From Massilia mucilaginosa (GTDB lineage: Bacteria; Pseudomonadota; Gammaproteobacteria; Burkholderiales; Burkholderiaceae_D), in the NCBI RefSeq assembly GCF_011682145.1, contig NZ_WHJH01000005.1, positions 186,001 to 250,000 of the forward strand: a DNA stretch of 64,000 bases, given 5' to 3'. Made by a program: the position numbers and the translations under genes. Positions 8,572 through 17,498 of this stretch are shown piece after piece. Under the pieces are notes generated by a model, which saw only the letters and a program-made list of their open reading frames with translations, was not told the origin of the DNA and did no database searches. Position 1 is the first letter of the stretch. Every line of letters begins with the position of its first letter.

Positions 8572-9604
8572 TTTTAGCGATAACAGGTTTCGGCAGGGCG
8601 GCCAGGTCGTCGACCGAGGCGGCCGATTCGTAGGCGTCGACAATGCGCGCCACCAGCGGATGGCGCACCACGTCGGCGCTGGAGAACTGGGTGAACGCGA
8701 TGCCGCGCACGTCCTTGAGCACATGCACGGCGTCGCTCAAGCCGCTCTTTTGCGTCTTGTGCAGGTCGACCTGGGTGACGTCGCCGGTGACCACGGCCTT
8801 GCTGCCGAAGCCGATCCGGGTCAGGAACATCTTCATCTGTTCGACGGTGGTGTTCTGCGCTTCGTCGAGGATCACGAACGCGTGGTTCAGGGTGCGTCCG
8901 CGCATGTAGGCCAGCGGGGCGATCTCGATCACCTGTTTCTCGAACATCTTCTGGGTGCGGTCGAAACCGAGCAGGTCGTACAGCGCGTCGTACAAAGGGC
9001 GCAGGTACGGGTCGATCTTTTGCGTCAGGTCGCCCGGCAGGAAGCCCAGGCGCTCGCCCGCTTCCACCGCGGGACGGGTCAGGATGATGCGCTTGACGGC
9101 GTCGCGCTCAAGGGCGTCGACCGCGCACGCCACCGCCAGGTAGGTCTTGCCGGTACCGGCGGGACCGACGCCGAAGCTGATGTCGTGCTCCAGGATCGAG
9201 CGCAGGTACTGGATCTGGTGCGGCGTGCGTCCGCGCAGGTCGTGGCGGCGCGTCTTGAGCGTGGGGCTGTTGATCTCGATGTCGGGCAGCGCTTCGGTCG
9301 GGGTGCTGTCCGGGCTTTGCTGGCTGTGCAGGCCGGAGCGCTGTTCGACCAGCGCCAGTTGCACTTCCTCGATCGGGACAATCTTGTTGGCGACCGCGTA
9401 GAAGCGTTCCAGGATCTGGACCGCGTGTTCGGCGTTATGGCCGCTGACGATGAATTTTTCGCCGCGCCGGAAAATGGTCACGTCGAGCGCCGACGAGATC
9501 TGGCGCAGGTTCTCGTCGAGCGGTCCGCACAGGTGGGCAAGCCGCGTGTTGTCGAGCGGTTCGGGGATGAAGTAATGAGGCTGGATAGGTGTCTTGGTTT
9601 TCAA
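8555..9604 (-). CDS. PhoH-like ATPase
   Basis: This is a 349-aa cytosolic P-loop protein of the PhoH/YbeZ family, thought to act with YbeY in RNA metabolism. Walker A GPAGTGKT lies at residues 147-154 and the Walker B region is FVILDEAQN. The only credible start is TTG at 9604, which overlaps the miaB stop codon (TTGA). The downstream residues ([22 protein letters not shown]) match the family N-terminus and no ATG occurs before the middle of the protein. Translation is probably coupled to miaB. Confidence 0.94.
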   Translation of the reverse strand: MKTKTPIQPHYFIPEPLDNTRLAHLCGPLDENLRQISSALDVTIFRRGEKFIVSGHNAEHAVQILERFYAVANKIVPIEEVQLALVEQRSGLHSQQSPDSTPTEALPDIEINSPTLKTRRHDLRGRTPHQIQYLRSILEHDISFGVGPAGTGKTYLAVACAVDALERDAVKRIILTRPAVEAGERLGFLPGDLTQKIDPYLRPLYDALYDLLGFDRTQKMFEKQVIEIAPLAYMRGRTLNHAFVILDEAQNTTVEQMKMFLTRIGFGSKAVVTGDVTQVDLHKTQKSGLSDAVHVLKDVRGIAFTQFSSADVVRHPLVARIVDAYESAASVDDLAALPKPVIAKNVRKK

Positions 9605-10962
9605 CTGGCGCAGGCTAAAGTGTCACCGCGCGCAACGAGTTCGCCGCGCAGGGTGTAGTTAAAACTCTCGGTGATGCGCACGTCGGCCATCTGGCCGATC
9701 AGCGCGCTCGCATTCATGCCGGGCTCGAAATTGACGACCCGGTTGTTTTCGGTGCGGCCCTGCAGTTCGGCGGCGTTCTTGACCGACGGACCTTCGACCA
9801 GGATGCGCTGCACGGTGCCGACCATGGCGGCGCTGTACTTGCGCGTGTTGGCGTCGATCGCGGCCTGCAGCTGCTGCAGGCGCGCCAGCTTGACCTCGTG
9901 CGCCGTGTCGTCGGCCAGGTTGGCGGCCGGGGTGCCGGGGCGCTTGCTGAAGATGAAGCTGTAGCTGGTGTCGAAACCGACGTCCGCGATCAGTTTCATC
10001 ATGGCGTCGAAGTCGGCCTGGGTCTCGCCCGGGAAGCCGACGATGAAGTCGGACGAAATCGACATGTTCGGACGCACCGCGCGGATGCGGCGGATGATCG
10101 ACTTGTATTCGAGGCCGGTGTAGCCGCGCTTCATGGCGGCGAGTACATTGTCGGCGCCATGCTGGGCCGGCAGGTACAGATGGTCGACCAGCTGCGGGAT
10201 CTTGGCGTAGGCGTCGATCAGGCGCTGGGTGAATTCTTTCGGATGGCTGGTGACGAAGCGGATCCGTTCGATGCCGGGAATGTCGGCCACGTATTCGAGC
10301 AGCAGGGCGAAGTCGGCGATCTCGCCGCCTTCCATCACGCCGCGGAAGGCGTTCACGTTCTGGCCGAGCAGGGTGATTTCTTTCACGCCCTGGGCGGCCA
10401 GGCCGGCGACTTCGGTCAGCACGTCTTCAAAGCGGCGCGAGACTTCTTCGCCGCGCGTGTACGGCACCACGCAGTAGCTGCAGTATTTGCTGCAGCCTTC
10501 CATGATCGACACGAAGGCCGAGGCGCCGTCGACCTTGGCCGGCGGCAGGTGGTCGAATTTTTCGATTTCGGGGAAGCTGATGTCGACCTGGGCGTCGCCG
10601 CTGGCGCGCCGTTCGCGCATCATCTGCGGCAGGCGGTGCAGGGTTTGCGGGCCGAACACCATGTCGACATACGGGGCGCGCTTGACGATGGCTGCGCCTT
10701 CTTGTGAGGCAACACAACCGCCGACGCCGATCAGCAGGTCGGGGCGCGCCAGCTTGAGCTCGCGCAGGCGGCCAAGGTCGGAAAAGACTTTTTCTTGCGC
10801 TTTTTCACGGACCGAGCAGGTGTTGAGCAAAATCACATCGGCGTCTTCCGGCGTGTCGGTGCGAACCAGACCGTCGGAGGCGCCGAGCACGTCGGCCATC
10901 TTGTCCGAGTCGTACTCGTTCATTTGGCAACCGAAGGTTTTGATGAAGACTTTTTTCTGCAT
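9601..10962 (-). CDS. miaB: tRNA-2-methylthio-N6-dimethylallyladenosine synthase
   Basis: This is a 453-aa radical-SAM methylthiotransferase that converts i6A37 to ms2i6A37 in tRNAs. The N-terminal UPF0004 domain carries three cluster cysteines ([27 protein letters not shown]). The radical-SAM motif is CSKYCSYC, and a C-terminal TRAM domain is present. The ATG at 10962 gives the standard start [15 protein letters not shown]; the open frame extends upstream without support. The prenyl substrate is made by MiaA, encoded at 28925-29869. Confidence 0.97.
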   Translation of the reverse strand: MQKKVFIKTFGCQMNEYDSDKMADVLGASDGLVRTDTPEDADVILLNTCSVREKAQEKVFSDLGRLRELKLARPDLLIGVGGCVASQEGAAIVKRAPYVDMVFGPQTLHRLPQMMRERRASGDAQVDISFPEIEKFDHLPPAKVDGASAFVSIMEGCSKYCSYCVVPYTRGEEVSRRFEDVLTEVAGLAAQGVKEITLLGQNVNAFRGVMEGGEIADFALLLEYVADIPGIERIRFVTSHPKEFTQRLIDAYAKIPQLVDHLYLPAQHGADNVLAAMKRGYTGLEYKSIIRRIRAVRPNMSISSDFIVGFPGETQADFDAMMKLIADVGFDTSYSFIFSKRPGTPAANLADDTAHEVKLARLQQLQAAIDANTRKYSAAMVGTVQRILVEGPSVKNAAELQGRTENNRVVNFEPGMNASALIGQMADVRITESFNYTLRGELVARGDTLACAS

Positions 10963-11116
10963 GGAATGATCAACGTGGCGCTGCAGCCTGGTTTCAGGCG
11001 GGGTTGCCAGTTTATCGTAAATCAGCGGGTGCGGCCATGTTCGCGACGGCAGGCGCCACGGGACGCATGTTGCACTCCCGCCATTGCGGCGTGTCAACGG
11101 TCGAACTAGCCGTCCG

Positions 11117-11338
11117 TCACTCTTCCATGTAGTCCGGAAAAGTTTCCGTCAGAAATGTTTCACAATTGCTTAATTGCACACCACCTATTTCTTCTTGTAA
11201 ATCAATGAGTTCCGAGGGAATTCTGTGGCCGGACTGAGGACAATAAATGTTCTTGCGTGCGCCACAATTTATCTCGCTGTGTTGAAATGACGATGTGACA
11301 AGCTTTCTGGCGGTTAGCTTGATTTCAAACAATGTCAC
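11117..11338 (-). CDS. possible 73-aa hypothetical protein
   Basis: A 73-codon frame with a GTG start encodes a small acidic-tailed protein with four cysteines ([14 protein letters not shown]). Its base composition is clearly more AT-rich than its neighbours. No good ribosome-binding site precedes it and I recognise no family. It may be a recently acquired gene, a fragment, or non-coding. The support is only the uninterrupted frame and protein-like composition. Confidence 0.3.
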   Translation of the reverse strand: MTLFEIKLTARKLVTSSFQHSEINCGARKNIYCPQSGHRIPSELIDLQEEIGGVQLSNCETFLTETFPDYMEE

Positions 11339-11581
11339 TTATGTAAAGATAAGTTGTACTTATTGCATATGAGTCTAATAATGTGTTTGGAGTTTCAAGT
11401 GCGTTGGAAGTGAGTAGCGCAGAGCGCATACGATCCGGAAGCGCGCTTTTAAGCCAGTTATCAGATTTGTTCTGTTTAATCACGCTCAAGGGCGATTTTC
11501 CGGGAACTTATTAAGACGCGTATGGGTCTTTAACATAGTTCGTAACGGCATTATTTCAACCACTCACCACGAGGTAAAATC

Positions 11582-11923
11582 ATGGCACACCATGCTCTGG
11601 CATCACAGGAAAGTTACAACCCCAACCACCTGCTCGACATTCTGCTTGGCAAAATGCAGCTGAAAAACGATGCAGCGCTGTCGCGCATGCTCGAAGTCGC
11701 GCCACCGGTCATCAGCAAGATCCGCCACCACCGCCTGCCGGTCGGCGCCTCGCTGCTGATCCGCATGCACGAAGTGACCGGCATGAGCATCCGCGACCTG
11801 CGCGACCTGATGGGCGACCGCCGCACCAAGTATCGCCTGTCGGACGCCCAGGGCCGTCCAAAAGCGACCGAGGAAAAGCCGGCGGCACCAGACGCATCGA
11901 CGTCCGGAAACTATGCGCACTAA
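11582..11923 (+). CDS. small Cro/CI-like DNA-binding protein
   Basis: This 113-aa protein has a central helix-turn-helix-like region (about residues 30-80: AALSRMLEVAPPVISKIRH ... TGMSIRDLRDLMGDRR) resembling the XRE/Cro fold, and a disordered Pro/Ala tail. The ATG follows ACGAGGTAAAATC, a good Shine-Dalgarno site. It is transcribed alone from an AT-rich upstream region (11339-11581). It is probably a transcription regulator; its targets are unknown. Confidence 0.8.
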   Translation: MAHHALASQESYNPNHLLDILLGKMQLKNDAALSRMLEVAPPVISKIRHHRLPVGASLLIRMHEVTGMSIRDLRDLMGDRRTKYRLSDAQGRPKATEEKPAAPDASTSGNYAH

Positions 11924-12004
11924 GTCCTCCGGCATGGCGGTGTCAGCTGTCATGCCAGCGGAACGGGGCGCCTGATTCCGCCTCTGCATGCAGAGGCGGG
12001 TCGG

Positions 12005-12847
12005 TCAGCCCATCAGGATCATCGTGATTTCTTCGTACTGCAGTTCGGTTTCGCGGAACACCTGCAGGTAGCATTCTTCGTTCAGTCCCAGTGCGGTCCA
12101 CGCGACCGGTGACACGGCGGGCACCAGATCGTCGCTTTCGCGCCCCAGGTCGAGCGCATGCACGATGGCGTTGGCCACATGCACAATGGTGGCCAGCAAG
12201 CCTGCGTCGGGCGCGCCCGGATCATGGTGGAAGGCGATCGCCATCTTCATCGTATCCGAAAAATTCCAGTGTTCGGCCAGCGCCACGCCGGCCAGCACAT
12301 GGTCCACACCCATCACCGCCAGTTCGGCATCTTGTACGTACGTATCGTTGGCCGCGCGGTATTCCATCACTTGTTGATACAGATCAGGGTAGCTGCTGAC
12401 CAGCACCAGGCGCCCGATATCGTGCAGCAATCCTGCCGTGAAGGCGTAATCCTGGTTGAAGCGCACGCGCCGCGCCAGCACCTTGGCGCAGCAGGCGGTG
12501 CCGATCGAGTGGCGCCAGAAAGCCTTGTGGTCGAAGGCGGCGCAGCGGCCCTCGGCGAAGCAGCCGGTCAGGGCCGAGGCCGTGATCAGGTTGCGGGTGG
12601 TCTGGAAACCGAGGTAGGTGATCGCCTGCTGGATGGTGGTCACGCGCACCTGCAGGCCGTACAGCGAGGAATTGGCCAGGCGCAGGGTCTTGGCGGTCAG
12701 GGCCTGGTCGTGCGAGACTTTTTTGGCCAGCACCGTGATGTCGATGTCTTCCTGGTCGATGCTGGTGAGCAGTTCCATCACCACCGCCGGCAGCGAGGGC
12801 AGGTCGGCCAGGCGCTTGAGGACGTCGTCGAGCACGATGGCGCTCAT
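12005..12847 (-). CDS. HDOD domain protein
   Basis: This 280-aa protein is a single HDOD domain (an HD-related output domain) spanning most of its length, with the typical opening LPSLPAVVMELL and the segments LRLANSSLYG and FTAGLLHDIGRLVL. HDOD proteins act in cytosolic signalling, often linked to cyclic-di-GMP, motility or stress. No catalytic GYP signature is seen. The start ATG overlaps the stop of the small upstream gene by 4 bases, so the two are expressed together. Confidence 0.9.
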   Translation of the reverse strand: MSAIVLDDVLKRLADLPSLPAVVMELLTSIDQEDIDITVLAKKVSHDQALTAKTLRLANSSLYGLQVRVTTIQQAITYLGFQTTRNLITASALTGCFAEGRCAAFDHKAFWRHSIGTACCAKVLARRVRFNQDYAFTAGLLHDIGRLVLVSSYPDLYQQVMEYRAANDTYVQDAELAVMGVDHVLAGVALAEHWNFSDTMKMAIAFHHDPGAPDAGLLATIVHVANAIVHALDLGRESDDLVPAVSPVAWTALGLNEECYLQVFRETELQYEEITMILMG

Positions 12848-13185
12848 AAGGCGGCCTCGCGCGCGGCGCGGTAGTCTTCTATATAGCGGCGCAGCGCGCT
12901 GGTGGCCCAGTCGTGCGGTTCGTCGGGCTTGTGCTTGCGGAACAGCTGTGCCAGGCGCTGCCCGCTGGCGGCGTGGTCGGGCCGGGGACTGGCGGCCGGC
13001 GCGGCGCCGCTGCGCAGCACGGGAACGGCGTCGATGCCGTGGCTGGGCAGCAAGGCGATGGTGCGGTCGGTCAGGATCGCGCCCTTGGGCAAGAGGATCT
13101 GTCCCTGGCGGTCGAGCAGATCGTCGGACAAGACCATTCCCGGCTCCACCTCGGCCAGTGCCAGGTGCTGGTAAGCTGCGCTCAT
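12844..13185 (-). CDS. small partner protein upstream of the HDOD gene
   Basis: This is a 113-aa protein starting MSAAYQHLALAEVEPGMVLSDDLLDRQGQILLPKG. The segment PGMVLSDDL...GQILLPKGAILTDRTI resembles the short beta-rich module found before HD-GYP domains in c-di-GMP phosphodiesterases. The C-terminus is helical and charged. ATG codons stand at 13191 and 13185; GGAGG immediately abuts the first and is ideally spaced for the second, which I use. It overlaps the HDOD gene (ATGA). The two together resemble a split HD-type signalling protein. Confidence 0.8.
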   Translation of the reverse strand: MSAAYQHLALAEVEPGMVLSDDLLDRQGQILLPKGAILTDRTIALLPSHGIDAVPVLRSGAAPAASPRPDHAASGQRLAQLFRKHKPDEPHDWATSALRRYIEDYRAAREAAL

Positions 13186-13240
13186 AGGCATCCTCCCTCG
13201 TAAGGCTACGATCTTACCATTGCTGTCCGAGCCTGTGCGC

Positions 13241-13267
13241 CACGCAAAAAGCTTTACTTTTTGCGTG
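13241..13267. promoter_or_regulatory. perfect 11-bp inverted repeat in a divergent promoter region
   Basis: The arms cacgcaaaaag (13241-13251) and ctttttgcgtg (13257-13267) are perfectly complementary with a 5-base loop. The repeat lies between two divergent units, the HDOD pair and the histidine kinase. It does not follow any gene end, so a terminator role is unlikely. An operator or a 5'-leader hairpin is more plausible. Confidence 0.5.
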
Positions 13268-13363
13268 CCCACGTACGGCAATTTCTTGCCAAGGAGAAGG
13301 GCTTACCGTACATTCGGAGATGCATCGCGCACGCTGGTTGTCGGAAGGAGCTCAGTGTTGGCT

Positions 13364-13395
13364 GGAGCTGCTTATCGGACGGAGCTGCTTATCGG
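13364..13395 (+). repeat. tandem 15-bp direct repeat in the histidine kinase leader
   Basis: The 15-base unit ggagctgcttatcgg occurs at 13364-13378 and again at 13381-13395, a 17-base period. It ends just before the kinase Shine-Dalgarno sequence (GGGAGGA) and could affect leader folding or be a slippage product. Confidence 0.7.
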
Positions 13396-13405
13396 GAGGA
13401 ATCGG

Positions 13406-14971
13406 ATGTTCGGTATTCAAAGCCGGCTGAAACTGCTGTTCGTGGTGATCGTCACCCTGGTGCTGACCATTTCGGGCAGTTACACCCAGTATTCGCTGGG
13501 CAAGGCGCTCGAGGAGAGCAACCTGCGCCTGCGCAAGGGCGTGATCACGCGTTTGCAGATCAGCCTGCCGTCGGCGCTGTGGGACCTGGACAAGTCCAAG
13601 GTCGACAGCATCGTCGAGGCCGAGATGCTGCCGCCCGAAGTGGTGGCGATCCGCGTCTACGACAGCTCGGTCGGCCTGTTCGCCGGCAAGCTGCGCGCGG
13701 CCGACGGCAAGCTGGTCGGGGTCGATGGCGCGTCCGAGCCGGGCGGCCAGGCGGTCGACGCCCCGCTGGTGTTCCATGAAGGCGGCACGGCCAGCGCCTC
13801 GATCAAGCCGGTCTCGGTGGGCCGGGTGGTGATCAATTTCAGCCGCGCCCAGATCGACAAGGCGCTCGCTTCCGAACTGATGCGCAAGGTGATCGAAGTG
13901 CTGCTGCTCGACCTGATCCTGGTGGCGGCGCTGTCGCTGTCGCTGCGGGTGGTGTTCGAGCCGCTCAAGCAATTGCGCGACGGCTTGTTCGACCTGGCCA
14001 CGCGCGGCACCGACGAGGTGGAGGAATTGCCCGAGAACCGGCGCGACGAGCTCGGCGAGGTGATCCGCGGCTTCAACCAGATCCAGCGCCGCCTGAAATC
14101 GACCATCGGGCGCATCCGCGAAGCCGAGGATGCGGCGCGCCGCTCGGCCCAGCAGACCGCCCAGGCGATGCACGACTTGCGCCAGACCCAGGAATCGCTG
14201 CTCCAGGCTGAACGGCTGGCCTCGCTCGGGAGCCTGGTGGCCGGGGTCGCGCACGAAATCAACACCCCGGTCGGGATCGCCCTGACCAGCGCCTCGGTGC
14301 TCAAAGCCGCCACCGACGAGCTGGAAATCGCCGTCAACGGCGCCGGCCTGAAAAAATCCGACATCCTGCGCTATGTCGAGACCGCCAGTGAAAGCGCGCG
14401 CCTGATCATGAACAACGCCTACCGCGCGGCCCACCTGATCCACAGCTTCAAGCAGATCGCGGTCGACCAGACCAGCGAGGCGCGCCGTCCCTTCGGCCTG
14501 CACGAGTACATCGAGGAAATCGTTTCCAGCCTCCAGCCCAAGCTCAAGAAAACCCCGATCTCGCTGGTGCTGAACTGCCCGGACGACATTGTGCTCGACA
14601 GCTACCCCGGCGCGTTCGCCCAGGTCATCACCAACCTGACCCTCAACTGCGTGGAGCACGCCTTCGAAGTCGATACCGCCGGCGAAATCATGATCAGCGC
14701 CCGGCTCGACGGCGAGGTGGTCGAACTGCACGTCAAGGATGACGGCAGGGGTATCGCGCCGGACGTGCTCGACCGCATTTTCGACCCGTTTTTCACGACC
14801 CGGCGCGGGCAGGGCGGCACCGGGCTGGGCCTCAATATCGTGTACAACCTGATCGTCAAGCAATTTCTCGGCACCATCGCCGTGAGCAGCACCCTGGGGC
14901 AGGGCACCCATTTCACCTTGCGCATCCCGCGCGTGACGCCGGTCGAGGGCGCTGCCGAGGGCGCGCCATAG
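13406..14971 (+). CDS. membrane sensor histidine kinase
   Basis: This 521-aa kinase has an N-terminal membrane segment (residues 8-26), a periplasmic sensor of about 130 residues and a second membrane segment near 165-185. A HAMP-like linker, a coiled region and the phospho-acceptor box VAGVAHEINTPVG (H283) follow. The ATPase domain has NLTLNCVEHAF, DDGRGIAPDVL and GGTGLGLNIV. The upstream open frame is ignored because the ATG at 13406 has an excellent GGGAGGAATCGG site. No response regulator is adjacent, so it is an orphan kinase; its signal is unknown. Confidence 0.9.
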   Translation: MFGIQSRLKLLFVVIVTLVLTISGSYTQYSLGKALEESNLRLRKGVITRLQISLPSALWDLDKSKVDSIVEAEMLPPEVVAIRVYDSSVGLFAGKLRAADGKLVGVDGASEPGGQAVDAPLVFHEGGTASASIKPVSVGRVVINFSRAQIDKALASELMRKVIEVLLLDLILVAALSLSLRVVFEPLKQLRDGLFDLATRGTDEVEELPENRRDELGEVIRGFNQIQRRLKSTIGRIREAEDAARRSAQQTAQAMHDLRQTQESLLQAERLASLGSLVAGVAHEINTPVGIALTSASVLKAATDELEIAVNGAGLKKSDILRYVETASESARLIMNNAYRAAHLIHSFKQIAVDQTSEARRPFGLHEYIEEIVSSLQPKLKKTPISLVLNCPDDIVLDSYPGAFAQVITNLTLNCVEHAFEVDTAGEIMISARLDGEVVELHVKDDGRGIAPDVLDRIFDPFFTTRRGQGGTGLGLNIVYNLIVKQFLGTIAVSSTLGQGTHFTLRIPRVTPVEGAAEGAP

Positions 14972-15121
14972 TCACGCTGCTTGCGTGCGCCCAAGCGCGA
15001 GCGCTCGTTTTATTGTACGCTGGCCATTCTTGAAACGCGCCGCCCTCAAGCGCGCGTATCGCCCCGGCGCCCCGGCGATGCATTGCCAGCGGCTGCGCCC
15101 CTTCCATCTCAAAGGACCATC

Positions 15122-15730
15122 ATGAAACTGTATTTCAGTCCCGGTGCTTGTTCCCTTTCTCCGCACATCGTCCTGCTCGAAGCAGGGCTGGCATTTACGA
15201 CCGAAGCGGTCGATCTGCGCAAGAAGGTCACTGCCAGCGGGGCCGATTTCAGCGCCATCAATCCCAAGGGCTACGTGCCGGCGCTGGAAACCGGGCAGGG
15301 CGTCCTGCTGACCGAAGGCCCTGCCATCGTGCAATACCTGGCCGACCTGGCCCCCGAGAAAAACCTGGCGCCCGCCGCCGGCACCCCGGAGCGTTATGTG
15401 CTGGTCGAGTGGCTCAACTTCATCTCGACCGAACTGCACAAGAACTTTGCCCCGCTGTTCCGCCCGAATGCCGGCGCCGACCTGGTGAACTATGCGCACA
15501 GCAACCTGGCCTTGCGCCTGGGCTATGTCGAACGCAAGCTCGACGGGCGCGACTACCTGACCGGATCGCAGTTCACGGTGGCCGACGCCTATCTGTTTAC
15601 GGTGCTCAACTGGGCGGGCGTGCTCAAGTTCGATCTCTCCAGCTTTCCGTTGGTACAAGCCTTTCACAAGCGCGTGAGCGAGCGGCCGATGGTGCGGCAG
15701 GCCATGCGCGACGAAGGCTTGCTCAAATAA
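15122..15730 (+). CDS. gstA: glutathione S-transferase GstA
   Basis: This 202-aa cytosolic enzyme conjugates glutathione to electrophiles. The thioredoxin-like N-terminal domain begins MKLYFSPGACSLSPHIVL, with the catalytic-site cysteine and serine of beta-class bacterial GSTs. The all-helical C-terminal domain includes LTGSQFTVADAYLF. The ATG follows an AAAGGA site. It is followed 12 bases later by the DUF1697 gene, probably on the same transcript. Confidence 0.93.
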   Translation: MKLYFSPGACSLSPHIVLLEAGLAFTTEAVDLRKKVTASGADFSAINPKGYVPALETGQGVLLTEGPAIVQYLADLAPEKNLAPAAGTPERYVLVEWLNFISTELHKNFAPLFRPNAGADLVNYAHSNLALRLGYVERKLDGRDYLTGSQFTVADAYLFTVLNWAGVLKFDLSSFPLVQAFHKRVSERPMVRQAMRDEGLLK

Positions 15731-15742
15731 GCGCCGCGCTCG

Positions 15743-16321
15743 ATGACCGGACAACGCTGTATCGCGCTGCTGCGCGGCATTAACGTCGGGCGCGCCAAAC
15801 GGATCGCCATGGCCGACCTGCGCCAGCTTGTCGGCGAACTGGGCTGCACGGACGTACGGACCTTGCTCAACAGCGGGAATGTGGTGTTCAGTGCGCCACC
15901 TGGTGCGCCACGTAGTGCGCCGCCCCGGGCGCGCGCCAGGATCGCCGCGCGCATCCAGGATGCGATGGTGGTCAAGCTGGGCGTGGTGGCCAGGGTAATC
16001 GTGCTCGGCAGCGACGAACTCGAGCGCGTGATCGCCGCCAATCCGCTGCTGGAGGTGGCGACCGACCATGCGCGCCTGCTGGTGTTCGTCTTCAGCGACC
16101 CGGACGCGCCGGCCTTGCTGGCGCCCCTGGCCGCTACCGACTGGGGGCTGGAGGTGTTGTCCGTGGGCGAACATGCCGCTTACCTGTGGTGTCCGGCTGG
16201 CGTGCTGGAAAGCAAGGCGATGGCCGCGATGAGCAAGCTGCTCGGCGACGGGCTGACCTCGCGCAACTGGAATACGATGTGCAAGCTGCAGGCGCTGTGC
16301 GCCGAGCCGGCCAAAGGCTGA
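15743..16321 (+). CDS. DUF1697 family protein
   Basis: This 192-aa protein opens with QRCIALLRGINVGRAKRIAMADLR and has RTLLNSGNVVF, the signature of the DUF1697 family, followed by a DUF1697-type C-terminus (LTSRNWNTM). Family members are cytosolic and of unknown biochemical function. It lies in an apparent operon with gstA and ends before a strong bidirectional terminator. A short run of repeats (gtgcgcca/cgtagtgcg) near codon 52 inserts a few extra residues. Confidence 0.88.
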   Translation: MTGQRCIALLRGINVGRAKRIAMADLRQLVGELGCTDVRTLLNSGNVVFSAPPGAPRSAPPRARARIAARIQDAMVVKLGVVARVIVLGSDELERVIAANPLLEVATDHARLLVFVFSDPDAPALLAPLAATDWGLEVLSVGEHAAYLWCPAGVLESKAMAAMSKLLGDGLTSRNWNTMCKLQALCAEPAKG

Positions 16322-16353
16322 CGCGACTGGTAGTGCGGCCGCCGGCAGGCAAA

Positions 16354-16380
16354 AAAAATCCCGCGGCCAGCGGGATTTTT
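16354..16380. terminator. bidirectional rho-independent terminator
   Basis: The stem aaaaatcccgc / gcgggattttt has an 11-base perfect match and a 5-base loop, with an A-run on one side and a T-run on the other. It serves both the DUF1697 gene (plus strand) and the convergent PEP-CTERM gene (minus strand). Confidence 0.9.
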
Positions 16381-16394
16381 ATGCAATTCTATGA

Positions 16395-16658
16395 TTACTG
16401 GAACTTCTCGCCACTTTCGCGGCGGGCGCGGTAACCGATCAGCACCAGGCCGAGCAGCATCATGGCGAAGACTTCAGGCTCGGGCAATTCCGACATGTGC
16501 GGGGCGGGCATCGTGGCCATCTGCATGGCGTTCATCCGCGGCTGGCTGTCCACATGGGCGGCGGCCGCCTGATGGTTGTCCAATACCTCGATAGCGCTCG
16601 CTGGTGCGGCGGCGACCAGGGCAAGCATGAAAGCTGCTGCGACTGCGTATTTTTTCAC
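16395..16658 (-). CDS. PEP-CTERM domain protein
   Basis: This 87-aa secreted protein has a signal peptide (KKYAVAAAFMLALVAAAPASA) and a C-terminal sorting signal: LPEPEVF, a hydrophobic stretch AMMLLGLVLIGY and a basic RARR cluster, the PEP-CTERM pattern recognised by exosortase EpsH/XrtA. The start is a GTG at 16658 with GAGGAAACACC upstream; the frame to 16694 lacks support. The mature part is only about 45 residues, rich in Ala, Met and His. No exosortase is in this window. The protein is likely an exported surface or exopolysaccharide-associated peptide. Confidence 0.8.
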   Translation of the reverse strand: MKKYAVAAAFMLALVAAAPASAIEVLDNHQAAAAHVDSQPRMNAMQMATMPAPHMSELPEPEVFAMMLLGLVLIGYRARRESGEKFQ

Positions 16659-16907
16659 GGTGTTTCCTCTTCTTTTTGGTTTCCGCAAGAGCATGATGAC
16701 TCATGCTGCATTGCAACCAGATGAGCACTAAATGCGAATCACCCGGGTATGTATTTAACCACGCTCACCACCGATTTCAAAGCCATTCCGCTCTAAACGT
16801 CGTTTTTTTGATGTTTTATTGACCAGAGGAATTAACATTTCTCGGCAAATGCTGCGCTGCGGCAAAACGCAAGGAAACTGTCAAGAAGACACGAGGATTG
16901 CCCCGTG

Positions 16908-17045
16908 TTACAGCTCGCTGTCGCGCGACAGCAATCCGTGGCAGTAAGCGGTATCGGACAGGTCGACCGCGCCGGTCAGATGGTCTTCTTCGGCGGCGCG
17001 GCGGGCGCCGAACAGGCTGGCGAAATAGGCGAAGAGACGACGCAT
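16908..17045 (-). CDS. 45-aa small protein
   Basis: A short frame encodes MRRLFAYFASLFGARRAAEEDHLTGA and a tail with VDLSDTAYCHGLLSRD. The amphipathic hydrophobic start followed by an acidic EED and a VDL-containing segment loosely resembles DUF3563-type small proteins of Burkholderiales, but the match is weak. A second in-frame ATG at 17078 would add 11 residues. The ribosome-binding site is poor (GGA). Its GC content and codon use agree with the genome, unlike the flanking AT-rich DNA, which is the main reason to believe it. Confidence 0.5.
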   Translation of the reverse strand: MRRLFAYFASLFGARRAAEEDHLTGAVDLSDTAYCHGLLSRDSEL

Positions 17046-17498
17046 GTGACTAATCCATTCGTGGGTTTTAAGGATCATCTAATGATCGCGATTTACCATC
17101 AAGGGCTGATACGAAATGTTACGAACATACCTGCATTTCCCAAGCGGGCCTTGATGTTGCTCAGGTCCACCACAAGACGCATTGTCGAGTTGATCAGAGG
17201 TGTTGCGTCGCAAAATTTTTTCAGCAGATCAAGGTATACCTGGCATTTTTTTGGCGGTATAGTCTCCCTAATCCTATTGCTTCCAGGCATCAAACTGATG
17301 GCATAGGGGCACGCATGGGCCACATCGCCCGTCGTGCGGATGTACCGTCAGGCGACATCGATTGGCCACATGGTTTGCGGAAATTGTCATGGTCACATAT
17401 CGAACGTCGCTGTCACTGCCGCTCCCCATCATTGCGCGGCAGAAGAACGATGTTTGCATAGAAATTCCGTCCGCAGCCACCATTCATAGAGTAACCAC
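17046..17498. other. AT-rich intergenic region upstream of the FtsH-like gene
   Basis: This stretch of about 450 bases holds no convincing gene on either strand. It includes a palindrome, GATCAT-cta-ATGATC (17073-17087), near the start of the small minus-strand gene. The rest presumably contains the promoters of the small gene and of the FtsH-like gene. Confidence 0.5.

Noticed and set aside
17099-17323. Minus-strand 74-codon frame
   Set aside because: No ribosome-binding site, no recognisable composition and located in AT-rich intergenic DNA.
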